Positions 1-8,771 of a DNA stretch of 64,000 nucleotides are shown piece by piece. The DNA comes from Periweissella fabalis. Lineage in GTDB: Bacteria; Bacillota; Bacilli; Lactobacillales; Lactobacillaceae. The translations under genes were made by a program, and so were the position numbers. The notes beneath the pieces are model-generated. The model saw nothing but the letters and a program-made list of their open reading frames with translations. It had not been told where the DNA came from and ran no database searches. The stretch lies in assembly GCF_012396505.1 (NCBI RefSeq), contig NZ_JAAXPN010000003.1, positions 1 through 64,000 of the forward strand, written 5' to 3'. Each line of letters begins with the position of its first letter. Positions within the stretch are counted from its first letter, which is position 1.

Positions 1-498
1 GGAGACGTTTGAAGCATAATTTACTAGCGAAATTGACATTCGCAAATTTGTTTAACTCTGAAAATTAATTTCAAAGTACTTACACATTTGATTGTCAAAA
101 CTTTATTCAGTTTTCAAAGATCTACGTTTGTGCTTCGTAATGAAGCAACATCTAATTACTATACTCGCTTTAATTTAATAAGTCAACAACTTTTTAAATT
201 AATTTTGAAATAGTTATTTGAATGTTGATGTCATGCGGTTTGGCTGTTTTTGTACTGCCTTACGAGACAACTTAAATATCATATAACAACATTGTAACCT
301 ACGCAAGTATTTTTTTAAAATAATTTGCTCATTGTAAATATTCACTGTCTATTAATAGTTTTGCTTCATTATATAAACGTTAAAAGATGAATTTACTAAA
401 TCATGTATTTATTATTAAAGCTACTACAATGTCCCCTGTTAAAATCACAAAACTTCACATATTTCAATAACTTTTCTCACAATTAATTGGTTTATTAC
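1..498. other. gene-free AT-rich stretch
   Basis: I see no credible coding region in this stretch. It holds a few weak inverted repeats, such as GCGAA/TTCGC near 29-45 and AAAACT/AGTTTT near 98-116. The segment around 97-125 (a short hairpin followed by TCAAAGATC) resembles spacer sequence seen beside rRNA operons of lactobacilli, but that is memory-based. No rRNA or tRNA is recognisable in the window. Confidence 0.4.
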
Positions 499-527
499 TT
501 GTACAAATGTCTTAGATACGTTAAAAT
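499..527 (+). promoter_or_regulatory. SigA-type promoter of the 50-residue protein gene
   Basis: TTGTAC (499-504) and TAAAAT (522-527) are separated by exactly 17 bases. A GAGGAGA ribosome binding site follows at about 549-555 and the ATG is at 564. This is a near-consensus vegetative promoter giving a leader of roughly 30 nt. Confidence 0.7.
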
Positions 528-563
528 AATTCGGTAGTACATTCACGAGAGGAGACATTAAAC

Positions 564-716
564 ATGGCACAACGTAAACCATACAACTCATGGGCAGGCA
601 CACGTCCCGTTGCTCCTGCTAACGATACTGCTAAAGCTAAGCGTCGCGCAGAAGTTGACGCAATCGCAGCTTGGGCTAAAGGTAAGGGCGACCTTCCTAC
701 TAAAGACGCTAAGTAA
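564..716 (+). CDS. small basic protein, 50 residues, function unknown
   Basis: This short open frame runs from ATG 564 to TAA 714-716 and encodes MAQRKPYNSWAGTRPVAPAN followed by an Ala/Lys/Arg-rich half ending in GDLPTKDAK. Support for a real gene is strong. A SigA promoter at 499-527, a GAGGAGA Shine-Dalgarno 9 bases before the ATG and an intrinsic terminator 14 bases after the stop make it a complete single-gene unit. Codons are of the high-expression kind (CGT, GCT, GGT), and it is richer in GC than the flanks. It has no signal peptide, membrane segment or cysteine. The middle (about 22-42) could form a charged amphipathic helix. The basic charge would suit nucleic acid or ribosome binding, but that is inference. 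I do not recognise the family. Confidence 0.75.
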   Translation: MAQRKPYNSWAGTRPVAPANDTAKAKRRAEVDAIAAWAKGKGDLPTKDAK

Positions 717-730
717 TTAGCCGTTAATAA

Positions 731-764
731 AAACCGGTAACGAATTATCGTTACCGGTTTTTTT
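731..764. terminator. bidirectional intrinsic terminator
   Basis: A 13-bp perfect stem (731-743 with 748-760) with an ATTA loop is followed by a T run on the plus strand. The A-rich left flank gives a T-rich tail on the minus strand. It lies between two convergent genes and can serve both. Confidence 0.85.
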
Positions 765-766
765 GT

Positions 767-1681
767 TTATTCATAAACTAAAACATATTTACGATCATAA
801 TGCCCACTACCAACTAATTCATGACCAACACGGACATTTGCTAACGTCATTGGTACTACTTCTATTGGCGGTAACATTAATACGCCATTTACAATCATGT
901 TCAAAAGTGCTTCTAAGTCAGCTCCTGAACTAGTTAAGAATTCTTGGGTCGCCGTAATGTCAGGCCGTTGCGTATTAGGTTCATCAACAATTGAAACTAA
1001 CTTACCACCCGATTTTAAGGCTACTAAAGAATCTTTTAACGTTTGACCACCAATTGTATCTAAAATTAAATCAAATTCAACACCAAACTCAGCTAAAGAG
1101 GTCTTAGTATAATCAATTGCAATAATATCAGGAAGCTTACTTAATTTAGCCACATTAGCTGTACTTGCAGTCGTATAAACTTGTGCACCAGTATTTTGGG
1201 CTAATTGAATTGCAATGCGCCCAACATTTCCCATCCCCCCATGAATTAAAATCTTTTGATTAGGCATGGGTTGTAAATAATGACGAATCATTTGATAAGC
1301 TGTTTGACCAGAAACGGCTAAACTTACTGCTTGAGCATAACTCATTTCAGCTGGAATGCGGGCTAGTTCGCGTTGGTTAACCGGTACATATTCACCATAT
1401 GTTTTTAAATAACGTGAAGCAACCACTCGCTCACCAATATGATAACCGGTCACTGCATCCCCAACAGCGACAATCTCACCAGCTACACTTGAACCAGGAA
1501 TAACAGGTAATACATGACCATCAGTCTGACCAGCACAAAAAGCTACATCATATGGCTCAATTGCAATCGCACACTGGCGTACTAAGACTTGCTTAGGGGT
1601 TAAGGTTGGTTCTGGTGTACTTATCTCCACTAAATGAGCTAAATCACCAAATTCACGTAATACATATGCTTCCATTTCCAT
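767..1681 (-). CDS. zinc-independent MDR-family NAD(P)H:quinone oxidoreductase
   Basis: The protein has 304 residues, the usual size for quinone-oxidoreductase-type medium-chain dehydrogenases. The N-terminal GroES-like half carries PGSSVAGEIVAVG (about 62-74). The Rossmann half carries the nucleotide-binding turn IHGGMGNVG (about 146-154). The catalytic-zinc ligands of alcohol dehydrogenases are not evident, so reduction of quinones or enones with NADPH is the family expectation. The start has GGAGG seven bases upstream; a second ATG two codons later is also possible. It follows the 108-residue gene by 20 bases on the same strand, so the two are probably co-transcribed. The substrate cannot be read from sequence. 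Confidence 0.8.
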   Translation of the reverse strand: MEMEAYVLREFGDLAHLVEISTPEPTLTPKQVLVRQCAIAIEPYDVAFCAGQTDGHVLPVIPGSSVAGEIVAVGDAVTGYHIGERVVASRYLKTYGEYVPVNQRELARIPAEMSYAQAVSLAVSGQTAYQMIRHYLQPMPNQKILIHGGMGNVGRIAIQLAQNTGAQVYTTASTANVAKLSKLPDIIAIDYTKTSLAEFGVEFDLILDTIGGQTLKDSLVALKSGGKLVSIVDEPNTQRPDITATQEFLTSSGADLEALLNMIVNGVLMLPPIEVVPMTLANVRVGHELVGSGHYDRKYVLVYE

Positions 1682-1701
1682 GATTGACCTCCACGATCTA
1701 A

Positions 1702-2028
1702 TTACCGCCCTAAAATTTTAACTACTTCTCGCTCCAACATATCCCACAAGAATGGGGCTTGATTTTCAAAAGCACTTACAAAGTTAAACTGGGTGTTAGT
1801 AATGGTACCAACTTCTTGTTTCATAAAGTCAGTGACAACAAAATCATCACCAACTTGTCGCACTGTATAGTAATGGCCTTCAAGTTTTTCATCAAAAATA
1901 GCTTGTAGACCACGTAATAATGTATCCATGATTAATAATGGGGCGGTCGTTGCTTGACCATTTGCATTCAAATATGCCAATTGTTCCATTAATTCTGGCA
2001 TGTCAGCAGCAATGATATCTTTGTCCAT
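1702..2028 (-). CDS. hypothetical protein, 108 residues
   Basis: This small acidic soluble protein starts MDKDIIAADMPELMEQLAYL and ends in REVVKILGR. It has no membrane segment, signal peptide or metal-binding motif. A beta-rich middle (YYTVRQVGDDFVVTDFMKQE, about 53-72) lies between two helical parts. The Shine-Dalgarno is only fair (AAAGGTAG about 12 bases upstream). It sits 20 bases before the quinone oxidoreductase gene and is divergent from nnrE. I do not recognise the family; a link to the oxidoreductase is suggested only by the shared operon. Confidence 0.65.
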   Translation of the reverse strand: MDKDIIAADMPELMEQLAYLNANGQATTAPLLIMDTLLRGLQAIFDEKLEGHYYTVRQVGDDFVVTDFMKQEVGTITNTQFNFVSAFENQAPFLWDMLEREVVKILGR

Positions 2029-2048
2029 CTTAATTAATTCTACCTTTA

Positions 2049-2080
2049 TTGTTTTTACTTACTTTATTTCATTGTATAAT
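2049..2080 (+). promoter_or_regulatory. possible SigA promoter of nnrE
   Basis: A perfect TATAAT lies at 2075-2080, about 50 bases before the nnrE start. The -35 region is poor (TTGTTT at 2049 gives 20-base spacing; TTTTTA at 2052-2057 is the alternative). Confidence 0.4.
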
Positions 2081-2131
2081 AATAACCGAATTGATTCTAG
2101 AAATAATAATAAAGAAGTAGAGGTGAGCATT

Positions 2132-2767
2132 TTGGAACCAACTGTAGTAACAGCTCAACAGATGCAAGCTTACGACAAATATACAATTGAAACTATTGGT
2201 ATGCCGAGTGCAGTCTTGATGGAACGAGCAGCTTTATCCGTAATTGCAACAGTTGCTGCTGGCGGCTTTGATTTGACACACGTCCTAGTTGTCGCCGGCA
2301 CTGGTAATAATGGTGGCGATGGTTTAGCGATTGCTCGCATTTTGCACCTTAGAGGTGTTGATGTGAAGGTTTTATTGCTAGGTGATGAACGCAAATTATC
2401 AAAAGCTAACAAAGAGCAATTAGCAATTTGTCGTAAATATCAAGTTAAAGTCGGTCACTCAATCAAAGATTTCCGGGAATATACCGTTATTATCGATGCC
2501 CTCTTTGGGATTGGTTTAACGCGTGATATTACGGGTAAATTAGCAGAAGCGGTTAAAAAGATCAACGCTTCTAACCAGCCAGTTGTCGCCGTTGATATCC
2601 CATCAGGCTTAGATGCCACAACTGGGAAGATTCTAGGCTCAGCCATTCGTGCTAATACCACTGTTACTTTTGGCTATTTGAAAGTCGGTTTGACAGTCGG
2701 TGATGCCAACAAACGAGTTGGAAAAGTCATCGTCAAAGATATCGGGATTTACGCCCCAGAATTTTAA
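2132..2767 (+). CDS. nnrE: NAD(P)H-hydrate epimerase
   Basis: This YjeF N-terminal-domain protein epimerises R- and S-NAD(P)HX so that damaged cofactor can be repaired by a separate dehydratase. Diagnostic motifs are GTGNNGGDG (56-64 from the chosen start), IIDALFGIGLTRDITG and the metal/active-site segment VDIPSGLDATTG. The dehydratase domain (NnrD) is absent and must be encoded elsewhere. The start is taken as TTG at 2132 because AGAGGTG lies six bases upstream and the product then begins EPTVVTAQQM, as epimerases do. The longer frame from ATG 2000 would overlap the divergent gene and add a hydrophobic stretch foreign to the family. It is followed after 33 bases by the FAD/NAD(P)-binding protein gene. 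Confidence 0.88.
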   Translation: MEPTVVTAQQMQAYDKYTIETIGMPSAVLMERAALSVIATVAAGGFDLTHVLVVAGTGNNGGDGLAIARILHLRGVDVKVLLLGDERKLSKANKEQLAICRKYQVKVGHSIKDFREYTVIIDALFGIGLTRDITGKLAEAVKKINASNQPVVAVDIPSGLDATTGKILGSAIRANTTVTFGYLKVGLTVGDANKRVGKVIVKDIGIYAPEF

Positions 2768-2800
2768 ACGATTTTTCAAACTAGGAGAGAACCAAAAATT

Positions 2801-4663
2801 ATGAAGACAATTCTCGTCGGTGCGGGGCCACGAAGCCTCATTTTAGCCGAACGTCTAATCAGCAACTATGAGCACGAGGCCAGCCAAGATACATTGAGTA
2901 TCCAATTAATTGACCCCTACGCTATTGGGGGCCGCGTATGGCGTGTCGACCAAAATCCACTATTTTTAATGAATAGTGCGATTCAACAACTTACATTCTT
3001 CACAGATGACGCCGTAACCATGGCCGGGCCCGTGCACAATGGTCCTAATTTCTACGAGTGGGTTCAAACTCAAGCACCAACATATTTGACTACCCACATC
3101 GATCAACCAAATGCTAAGTACTTTTTAGACCATTTAGCTGATTTAACATTAAATAGTTATCCTAGTCGCGGCTTATTAAATTTTTATGCCAACTGGTTTT
3201 ATGAACAACTACAAGCCCGTGCTCAAGCTGTAGGTATTGAATTAACTTACACACAAGCAGAAGTTACAGATATACAAAATAACCAACCACCTTACAATGT
3301 CATTACTGACAAAGGTACATTTTTAGCTGACCGTATTGTAATGGCCCTTGGACATTCTAGTAATCGACCAACACCAGAAGAGGCCCAACTCGCTAAATTT
3401 GCAGATGAACATGCCTTGCGTTATATTAAAGCCCAGCACCCAGCCGAGGCTGATTTAAACGTGATTCCAGCCGGTGAAGATGTTGTAATTCGTGGCTTAG
3501 GTTTAAACTTCTTTGACTATATGATTCAATTAACCATACATCGTGGTGGCCATTTTGAACCTACTGCAGCTGGTACATTACGTTATCACCCCAGTGGTCT
3601 AGAACCACATATCATTGCTGGTTCTCGTAGTGGATTACCCTTGCACGCCAAAGGAATCAACCAAAAAACGCAAGGCACTCGTTATCGGACGCATTTCTTA
3701 ACGGAAGCTAAGTTAGCTGAATTGACTGATAATGGCCAACATCCAGTCGCTTATGAGACTTTTAAAGCCTTATTTGTTGCCGAAATGGAATACGTCTATT
3801 ATACCAACCTAGCCAAGGAACGTGGAATTGCCAGTGATGATTTAGCAGCTGCATTAGTTGCTAGTACAAATTTAAATGCAACCGCTTTGGCCTTTGGTTT
3901 TAAGCCGGCTGATTTATTTGATCTCCAAAAGGTCATCCATCCATTTGGCAACGAAGATAATATCACATCAGAGTATGAGACATTAATCGAACGTTACTTA
4001 GCCTTTGATATTGAAGATTCTGGTAAAGGAAATCTTGATGCCCCATTGACCGCTGCTTTTGACTTAATTCGTGATATTCGTGATAATATTCGAATCTTGA
4101 TTGAAGGCAATGGTTTTAGCAATGATGATCGCAAAAAATTCCTTACTGAGTTTAACGCATTATCAAGTTTGATTTCAGTTGGACCACCACGCCTGCGAAT
4201 TCAGCAAATGCTTGCTTTAATTGAAGCTGGCGTTTTAGAAGTTGCACCAGCAGGCTTGCAAGTTGGTATTACTGAAGATAAATTTTTTGTATCAACTGAT
4301 AATCCTAATTACCAATATATCGTTACAAACTTAGTAGAAGCTCGTCTTGGTGCGATTGATTTACATCGAAGTACCAATCCACTTGAAGAAAATTTACGTG
4401 ATCGTGGAACAATGACAAGCGCTAGTTATCTACTAGCTGATCAATCAGTTTACTCAACTGGTGCTTTAATTGTTGATCGTAAGAACTTTGAATTAATCAC
4501 CAGTACTGGTCAGCACATGACTGACTTACATGCATATGGTGTGCCGACTGAAAAATACATGTGGTTTACAACATCACTCCCTCGCCCCTATGGGAACGAC
4601 CGGATGCTACGAGATGCCGATAACATTGCGCGCACAATTTTAGCTGGTGTTAAAGTATGCTAA
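2801..4663 (+). CDS. FAD/NAD(P)-binding protein of the NAD_binding_9 type
   Basis: The 620-residue protein opens with a dinucleotide-binding turn, ILVGAGPRSLILAERL (4-19). Family-like segments follow: DPYAIGGRVWRVDQNPLFLMN (about 38-58) and MALGHSS (about 181-187). The large size and arrangement match lactic-acid-bacterial FAD/NAD(P)-binding proteins whose substrates are not established. No membrane segment is visible, so it is probably cytosolic. AGGAGAG lies upstream of the ATG. It follows nnrE by 33 bases and ends at a strong terminator, so nnrE and this gene look like a two-gene unit. A shared role in NAD(P)H metabolism is inference. Confidence 0.75.
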   Translation: MKTILVGAGPRSLILAERLISNYEHEASQDTLSIQLIDPYAIGGRVWRVDQNPLFLMNSAIQQLTFFTDDAVTMAGPVHNGPNFYEWVQTQAPTYLTTHIDQPNAKYFLDHLADLTLNSYPSRGLLNFYANWFYEQLQARAQAVGIELTYTQAEVTDIQNNQPPYNVITDKGTFLADRIVMALGHSSNRPTPEEAQLAKFADEHALRYIKAQHPAEADLNVIPAGEDVVIRGLGLNFFDYMIQLTIHRGGHFEPTAAGTLRYHPSGLEPHIIAGSRSGLPLHAKGINQKTQGTRYRTHFLTEAKLAELTDNGQHPVAYETFKALFVAEMEYVYYTNLAKERGIASDDLAAALVASTNLNATALAFGFKPADLFDLQKVIHPFGNEDNITSEYETLIERYLAFDIEDSGKGNLDAPLTAAFDLIRDIRDNIRILIEGNGFSNDDRKKFLTEFNALSSLISVGPPRLRIQQMLALIEAGVLEVAPAGLQVGITEDKFFVSTDNPNYQYIVTNLVEARLGAIDLHRSTNPLEENLRDRGTMTSASYLLADQSVYSTGALIVDRKNFELITSTGQHMTDLHAYGVPTEKYMWFTTSLPRPYGNDRMLRDADNIARTILAGVKVC

Positions 4664-4677
4664 ATTAATCTGCAAAT

Positions 4678-4729
4678 AAAAATGACATTGTCAGCGAGTA
4701 ATTTTCACTTGCTGACAATGTCATTTTTT
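4678..4729. terminator. strong intrinsic terminator after the nnrE unit
   Basis: An 18-bp stem (4678-4695 with 4711-4728) is extended by further pairing toward the loop and ends in TTTTTT. Confidence 0.85.
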
Positions 4730-4892
4730 AATTACTAAAGATAGACAAAAAATTTGCTAATTATTTAAATTAAGTTTAGTCTATATTTGTTTATTGATTT
4801 AATTTATATATATAAAAGCTTTTTTGTTTAAATTTTAATCTTATTTAACTAATAAATAAACATATAGAACATAATCTTGGGGGATTAATATT

Positions 4893-6281
4893 ATGACAAG
4901 TATCACGGGGAAAAGCATCATTGCAGCAAAAATGTACCAATTAGTTAGTGGCATAATAATTGCCATGTTAATTTCATTACTTGCTGGATATTTTATTATG
5001 CACCAAACTTTAATCAACGCAGGCATCAATACCCACCTTAATGCCCAAGCAACGCTAACATACTGGCTTGTTGGTTTATTGATAATCATTATTACTACTA
5101 TAGTTCTAAGTATCATTGCAAAACGAGCAGCTACTGGGGTTACTATCTTCATGCGCTTTTTTTCTAATTTATATCTAGAAATCGGGCAAGGCAAATTAAA
5201 AAAAATCCACCCACTTACGGACGCCGAAAAAAAAGTGACTTCTAAGCAATTTCAAAAGCTCGCTACCTTATTTTTACCGGATCAAAACGGTAATGAAATG
5301 GCGCAAATGAGTTATAACTTCAACGTAATGTTAACAGCCATTGATCAAATTGTTAGTGAAGTGCAACAAGAAAGCCAAAATCTGGCCCATGATGCAACTG
5401 AATTATTGAGCTTAGCTACTAAAACTAATACTTCAACCGATGATGTTGCCCACACGATTACTGCAATTGCTCAAGTTACGGGTAGTCAGGCACAAGATAC
5501 GGAAAAAAGTGTCGGCCAAGTGCGTGATTTGTCAGAAGTCGTAAGTGAATTAAAAAATCTTGTTTCACTAATGAGTGATAAATCCAATCAATCAGCACGC
5601 TTAAATAAAAATAATTTAGCATTAACTAATAGCGTTGATGCTAATTGGCAAAAAGAATTACAAAATATGCAAACGTTATTAAATAACGTCAGTATCATGA
5701 ACACTAGCATCCAAAATATCGGCCAAATTATTAATGTCATTAATGGAATTTCGCAACAAACTAACTTATTAGCCCTAAATGCCTCAATTGAAGCTGCTAG
5801 TGCTGGTAAGGCAGGTGAAGGTTTCGCTGTAGTTGCTGCTGAGATTCGTAGTTTAGCTGAGCAAAGCAAAGCATCGACTAAAGACATTGTCAAAATCATT
5901 ACTAAAGTCCAACAACAATCAAACGATATGGTGGCACAAACAACCACTTCCGTCAAAGGTGGTGAAAAGCAATCTGAACTAATTAGCCAATCAATTGATT
6001 CAACCCAGCAAGTATTTGACAATAATATTGCCTTAATTGAGAAAATCGATACGGTTGCAGAATTAAGTAATAAAATCAATCTCATTCAGAATGCGGTCCT
6101 AACTAACCTTGAAAATATTTCTGCTGCAACTGAAGAAAATTCAGCTGGAACTCAAGAAGTTTCTGCTAATGCCCATGATGTCCTCAATACAATGGGGGAT
6201 TTTAGTAATCATGCTGGTCAACTATCAGTTACTGCTGACAAACTTAATACTTTAAGTAATAAATTTGTCGTCATTGAATAG
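4893..6281 (+). CDS. methyl-accepting chemotaxis protein without an extracellular sensor domain
   Basis: This 462-residue chemoreceptor has two closely spaced membrane segments (about 17-39 and 52-74) joined by a very short outer loop, so there is no room for a ligand-binding domain. A HAMP-like region follows, then the coiled-coil signalling bundle with the hairpin tip [18 protein letters not shown] (about 286-303) that binds CheA and CheW. GGGGG precedes the ATG. It is the only chemoreceptor here outside the flagellar cluster, and no sigma-28 promoter is visible upstream. It probably senses a membrane or cytoplasmic state, or signals through a partner. The family call is secure; the stimulus is unknown. 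Confidence 0.9.
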   Translation: MTSITGKSIIAAKMYQLVSGIIIAMLISLLAGYFIMHQTLINAGINTHLNAQATLTYWLVGLLIIIITTIVLSIIAKRAATGVTIFMRFFSNLYLEIGQGKLKKIHPLTDAEKKVTSKQFQKLATLFLPDQNGNEMAQMSYNFNVMLTAIDQIVSEVQQESQNLAHDATELLSLATKTNTSTDDVAHTITAIAQVTGSQAQDTEKSVGQVRDLSEVVSELKNLVSLMSDKSNQSARLNKNNLALTNSVDANWQKELQNMQTLLNNVSIMNTSIQNIGQIINVINGISQQTNLLALNASIEAASAGKAGEGFAVVAAEIRSLAEQSKASTKDIVKIITKVQQQSNDMVAQTTTSVKGGEKQSELISQSIDSTQQVFDNNIALIEKIDTVAELSNKINLIQNAVLTNLENISAATEENSAGTQEVSANAHDVLNTMGDFSNHAGQLSVTADKLNTLSNKFVVIE

Positions 6282-6357
6282 ATTTAATAAGCTGTACGAA
6301 AATAGTTGGCCGATTACTCTTTTCTATTAAAAGTTTATAGCTACGATCTAAAACTAA

Positions 6358-6395
6358 AAAAGCCCGACTGAATTTAAAAATTCGGTCGGGCTTTT
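6358..6395. terminator. bidirectional terminator between convergent genes
   Basis: A 17-bp stem (6358-6374 with 6379-6395, one G-T pair) and TAAA loop has T-rich tails on both strands. Its core closely resembles the terminator at 9911-9948. Confidence 0.85.
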
Positions 6396-6480
6396 CGTAT
6401 TTTATGCTAGTAGCTGCCTTCTAGTATAAACTTTTTTAGTAATTTATAACTACTTCGAAACAATTGTCACATTATCTTTG

Positions 6481-7377
6481 TTAGGCTAAGCCCCATTGTT
6501 CTAAATGCGCAATTTTCCAAGCTAAAACTTCATCGTTAGCAAAATCAGCGGGCCCATGATCACCACCATTCACCCACCAACAAGCAACTTGAGCTGCGGG
6601 TAAAACTTGTAATGCCGTAACTGCTAAGTTTTGACTTTGTAAAACTGGCACGACGTGATCATCTGTCCCGGCTAGAATTAGCATTGGTGGCATTGCTGCA
6701 TTAAAATATGTCACTGGATTATATTGTGCGACTAATTCTGGGACTTCTTTAGGTGCACGTTGATTAAACATCTGGCCTTCAAATGAGTTGGCAGCCCCAG
6801 TTTCGGGGAATTTCGGTGCTATCCCAAGGGCTTCAAATTGTTCCGGCATCACATCCATTTGGTATGGACCATATGAGGCAATTACCGCTTGAACTGTTTC
6901 TGGCTGATCTGGATACATACCAAATGTTGTATCACTCATCATCCCCCGACTGGCAGTAACTGCCGTTAAGACTGCCAAGTGGGCCCCAGATGATTCGCCA
7001 CTTAAAATGATGCGATTAGGGTCAAGTTGGTATTTAGCCGCATGTTCTCGAACCCATCGGATGACTGCTTTGATTTCATAAATTTGGGTTGGAAATGGTT
7101 GCTGCCAGATTAATGAATAATCTGGACTAATAACCACATATCCTGATTTTATAAGTTTTAATGAGTTTTGTAACTTAAATGAACTCTTTTCACCAAAATA
7201 TAATCCACCACCGTAAATATCGATAATAACTGGTCTTAACCCTTGATATGTTTGGCTTGGTTGGTAAATATCTAACGTATGTCGTTGCCCATCCATATAC
7301 GAAATATCTGTGCTTACGACCACCTCATCTGGCACCATGACTGGTGTAAATTCATATGGTTTTTCAATAAAAAGCAT
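6481..7377 (-). CDS. alpha/beta hydrolase, esterase/lipase-like
   Basis: The 298-residue soluble hydrolase carries a glycine-rich oxyanion segment GGGLYFG (56-62) and a GESSG nucleophile elbow (Ser129). The likely acid and histidine lie in GTDDHVVP and GGDHGPAD near the C terminus. This is the carboxylesterase (acetyl-hydrolase) branch acting on ester bonds in the cytoplasm; the substrate is unknown. The start is ATG 7377, because GGAGG lies five bases upstream. An in-frame GTG at 7389 overlaps that Shine-Dalgarno and is unlikely. It is a single-gene unit, divergent from the ligase-like gene and convergent with the chemoreceptor. Confidence 0.82.
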   Translation of the reverse strand: MLFIEKPYEFTPVMVPDEVVVSTDISYMDGQRHTLDIYQPSQTYQGLRPVIIDIYGGGLYFGEKSSFKLQNSLKLIKSGYVVISPDYSLIWQQPFPTQIYEIKAVIRWVREHAAKYQLDPNRIILSGESSGAHLAVLTAVTASRGMMSDTTFGMYPDQPETVQAVIASYGPYQMDVMPEQFEALGIAPKFPETGAANSFEGQMFNQRAPKEVPELVAQYNPVTYFNAAMPPMLILAGTDDHVVPVLQSQNLAVTALQVLPAAQVACWWVNGGDHGPADFANDEVLAWKIAHLEQWGLA

Positions 7378-7408
7378 GCCTACCTCCACTAGTGCGTTTA
7401 ATATGTTT

Positions 7409-7417
7409 AGTATAGCA
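7409..7417 (-). promoter_or_regulatory. extended -10 promoter of the hydrolase gene
   Basis: On the minus strand this reads TGCTATACT, an extended -10 (TGN-TATACT) about 32 bases before the ATG. The -35 is poor (ATTTTT), which an extended -10 can compensate for. Confidence 0.5.
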
Positions 7418-7514
7418 TCATGTGCATAATTAAAAATTATAATTTTCTAAGAAATAACCGATTAATTCAAGTATAATAAGAATTAAATATTCAGTGAAAG
7501 TTTAAGGAGAGCGT

Positions 7515-8771
7515 ATGTTAGCTAATTTTTTTGAAACGGTGCAAGCAGCCCAACTAACGAAAGAACTACAACAATTAGAATACCAAGTCCAAGTCCGACA
7601 CCACGTCATTAATTCAGCTGGTGAAATCATTACTCCTGATTTGAGTGCATGGCAATTGCTCAATCATCCTAGTGTCGCGCTTGATAATACCAGTGATCAA
7701 ATTATTTTGACAACTAAGCAACAACCACAAATTGATCGTTTATTAGATGAATTGACACTCTTAGCGGATGCTGTTGAAGCAAGTTTAGATGCCAATGAGT
7801 TAACATGGCCGTTTTCAATGCCACCTCGTTTGACAAAACCAGCACACTTAACCTTAGTTCAAACAAACCCTACACGTTTGCTCAATCAAGTTAGTGTAAG
7901 CATTAAATTCAATCCTTTAATGTTAGTTCAACTCTATACACGTGCTTATCATACGGAATACGTCGATCAAGCGAGCTTTAATGAAGCCGTACTACAAAAA
8001 GTTAGCGATCGTTTAACAATGTATCAGTGGTTTATTACGTATATGTTTGGTAATTCACCGTTCTTAGCAGAAGGTTTTGGCAGTATTAATCAAATCGGGT
8101 GTCGTAGTATCATTAGCAATCTTTGGCATCAACAACAACAACCAGCCATTACCATTACGCGGGATGTTCGTGGCTTAGCAGATGGAATTAAGTTTACTAA
8201 TCTTGAATTAGATGGGACTTCATTAACCGGCATTGCCAGCACAACCTTAGATTTCTTATCACTATTCACCCTCTTTTGCCTAACTTTGGCCAATGATGAT
8301 CCAAGTGCTGATGAATTAGCAGCCGCCCATGAATTAAATGCATATGTTGCAAGTGAAGAAGCAGCCGCCCCAACGATTGCCCAAGAAGGAGCCACGGCAA
8401 TTTTGGCGGCTGTCACCCGATTTGCGACCGATTTAAACTTCAATTCACGTTATACTACCGTCTTAAACTTACTACGCAATCGCTTAGAAGATCCACGGCA
8501 AACGAATGCCGCTGAACTTGCTAACCAAGCTTTTAACGGTTCATTACTTAGCTACGGACGGCAACAAGCTGATGATTTGAAAGCCGAATGGTTAGCTGAT
8601 AACGCCCTCTTGCCTTCATTGGCTGACTTGATTCCCCTACAACAAGCCACGGTGTATAACTTAATCAAAGCCGGCAAGCCGTTTGAATTAATGCCAAGCC
8701 ATACGTTGGTGTATGATGGAAGTATGTATCCGGCGAGTGTTTCTTGGCCAGAGTGCGAGAACAACCGATAG
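7515..8771 (+). CDS. glutamate-cysteine-ligase-like protein
   Basis: The 418-residue protein resembles the ligase part of glutathione biosynthesis enzymes (GshA/GshAB). It carries LTWPFSMPP (96-104), a beta segment VSVSIKFNP where the family has its substrate strand, and the Tyr/Trp-rich helix MYQWFITYMFGNSPFLAEGF (about 170-190). The normally conserved G-I-H-x-N-F motif is changed to VSVSIKF, so activity is uncertain; it may be a divergent paralogue. The ATP-grasp GshB half is absent. GGAGAG precedes the ATG. The last six codons and the stop lie inside the first copy of the 120-bp tandem repeat, so the repeat supplies the C terminus. Confidence 0.6.
   Translation: MLANFFETVQAAQLTKELQQLEYQVQVRHHVINSAGEIITPDLSAWQLLNHPSVALDNTSDQIILTTKQQPQIDRLLDELTLLADAVEASLDANELTWPFSMPPRLTKPAHLTLVQTNPTRLLNQVSVSIKFNPLMLVQLYTRAYHTEYVDQASFNEAVLQKVSDRLTMYQWFITYMFGNSPFLAEGFGSINQIGCRSIISNLWHQQQQPAITITRDVRGLADGIKFTNLELDGTSLTGIASTTLDFLSLFTLFCLTLANDDPSADELAAAHELNAYVASEEAAAPTIAQEGATAILAAVTRFATDLNFNSRYTTVLNLLRNRLEDPRQTNAAELANQAFNGSLLSYGRQQADDLKAEWLADNALLPSLADLIPLQQATVYNLIKAGKPFELMPSHTLVYDGSMYPASVSWPECENNR

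Noticed and set aside
2000-2131. Longer nnrE starting at ATG 2000 with a hydrophobic N terminus
   Set aside because: It would overlap the divergent 108-residue gene and the TATAAT promoter; TTG 2132 has a good ribosome binding site and matches the family start.
5588-6085. Leftward 165-codon open frame inside the chemoreceptor gene
   Set aside because: It is an antisense shadow of the signalling bundle, with no promoter, ribosome binding site or recognisable product.
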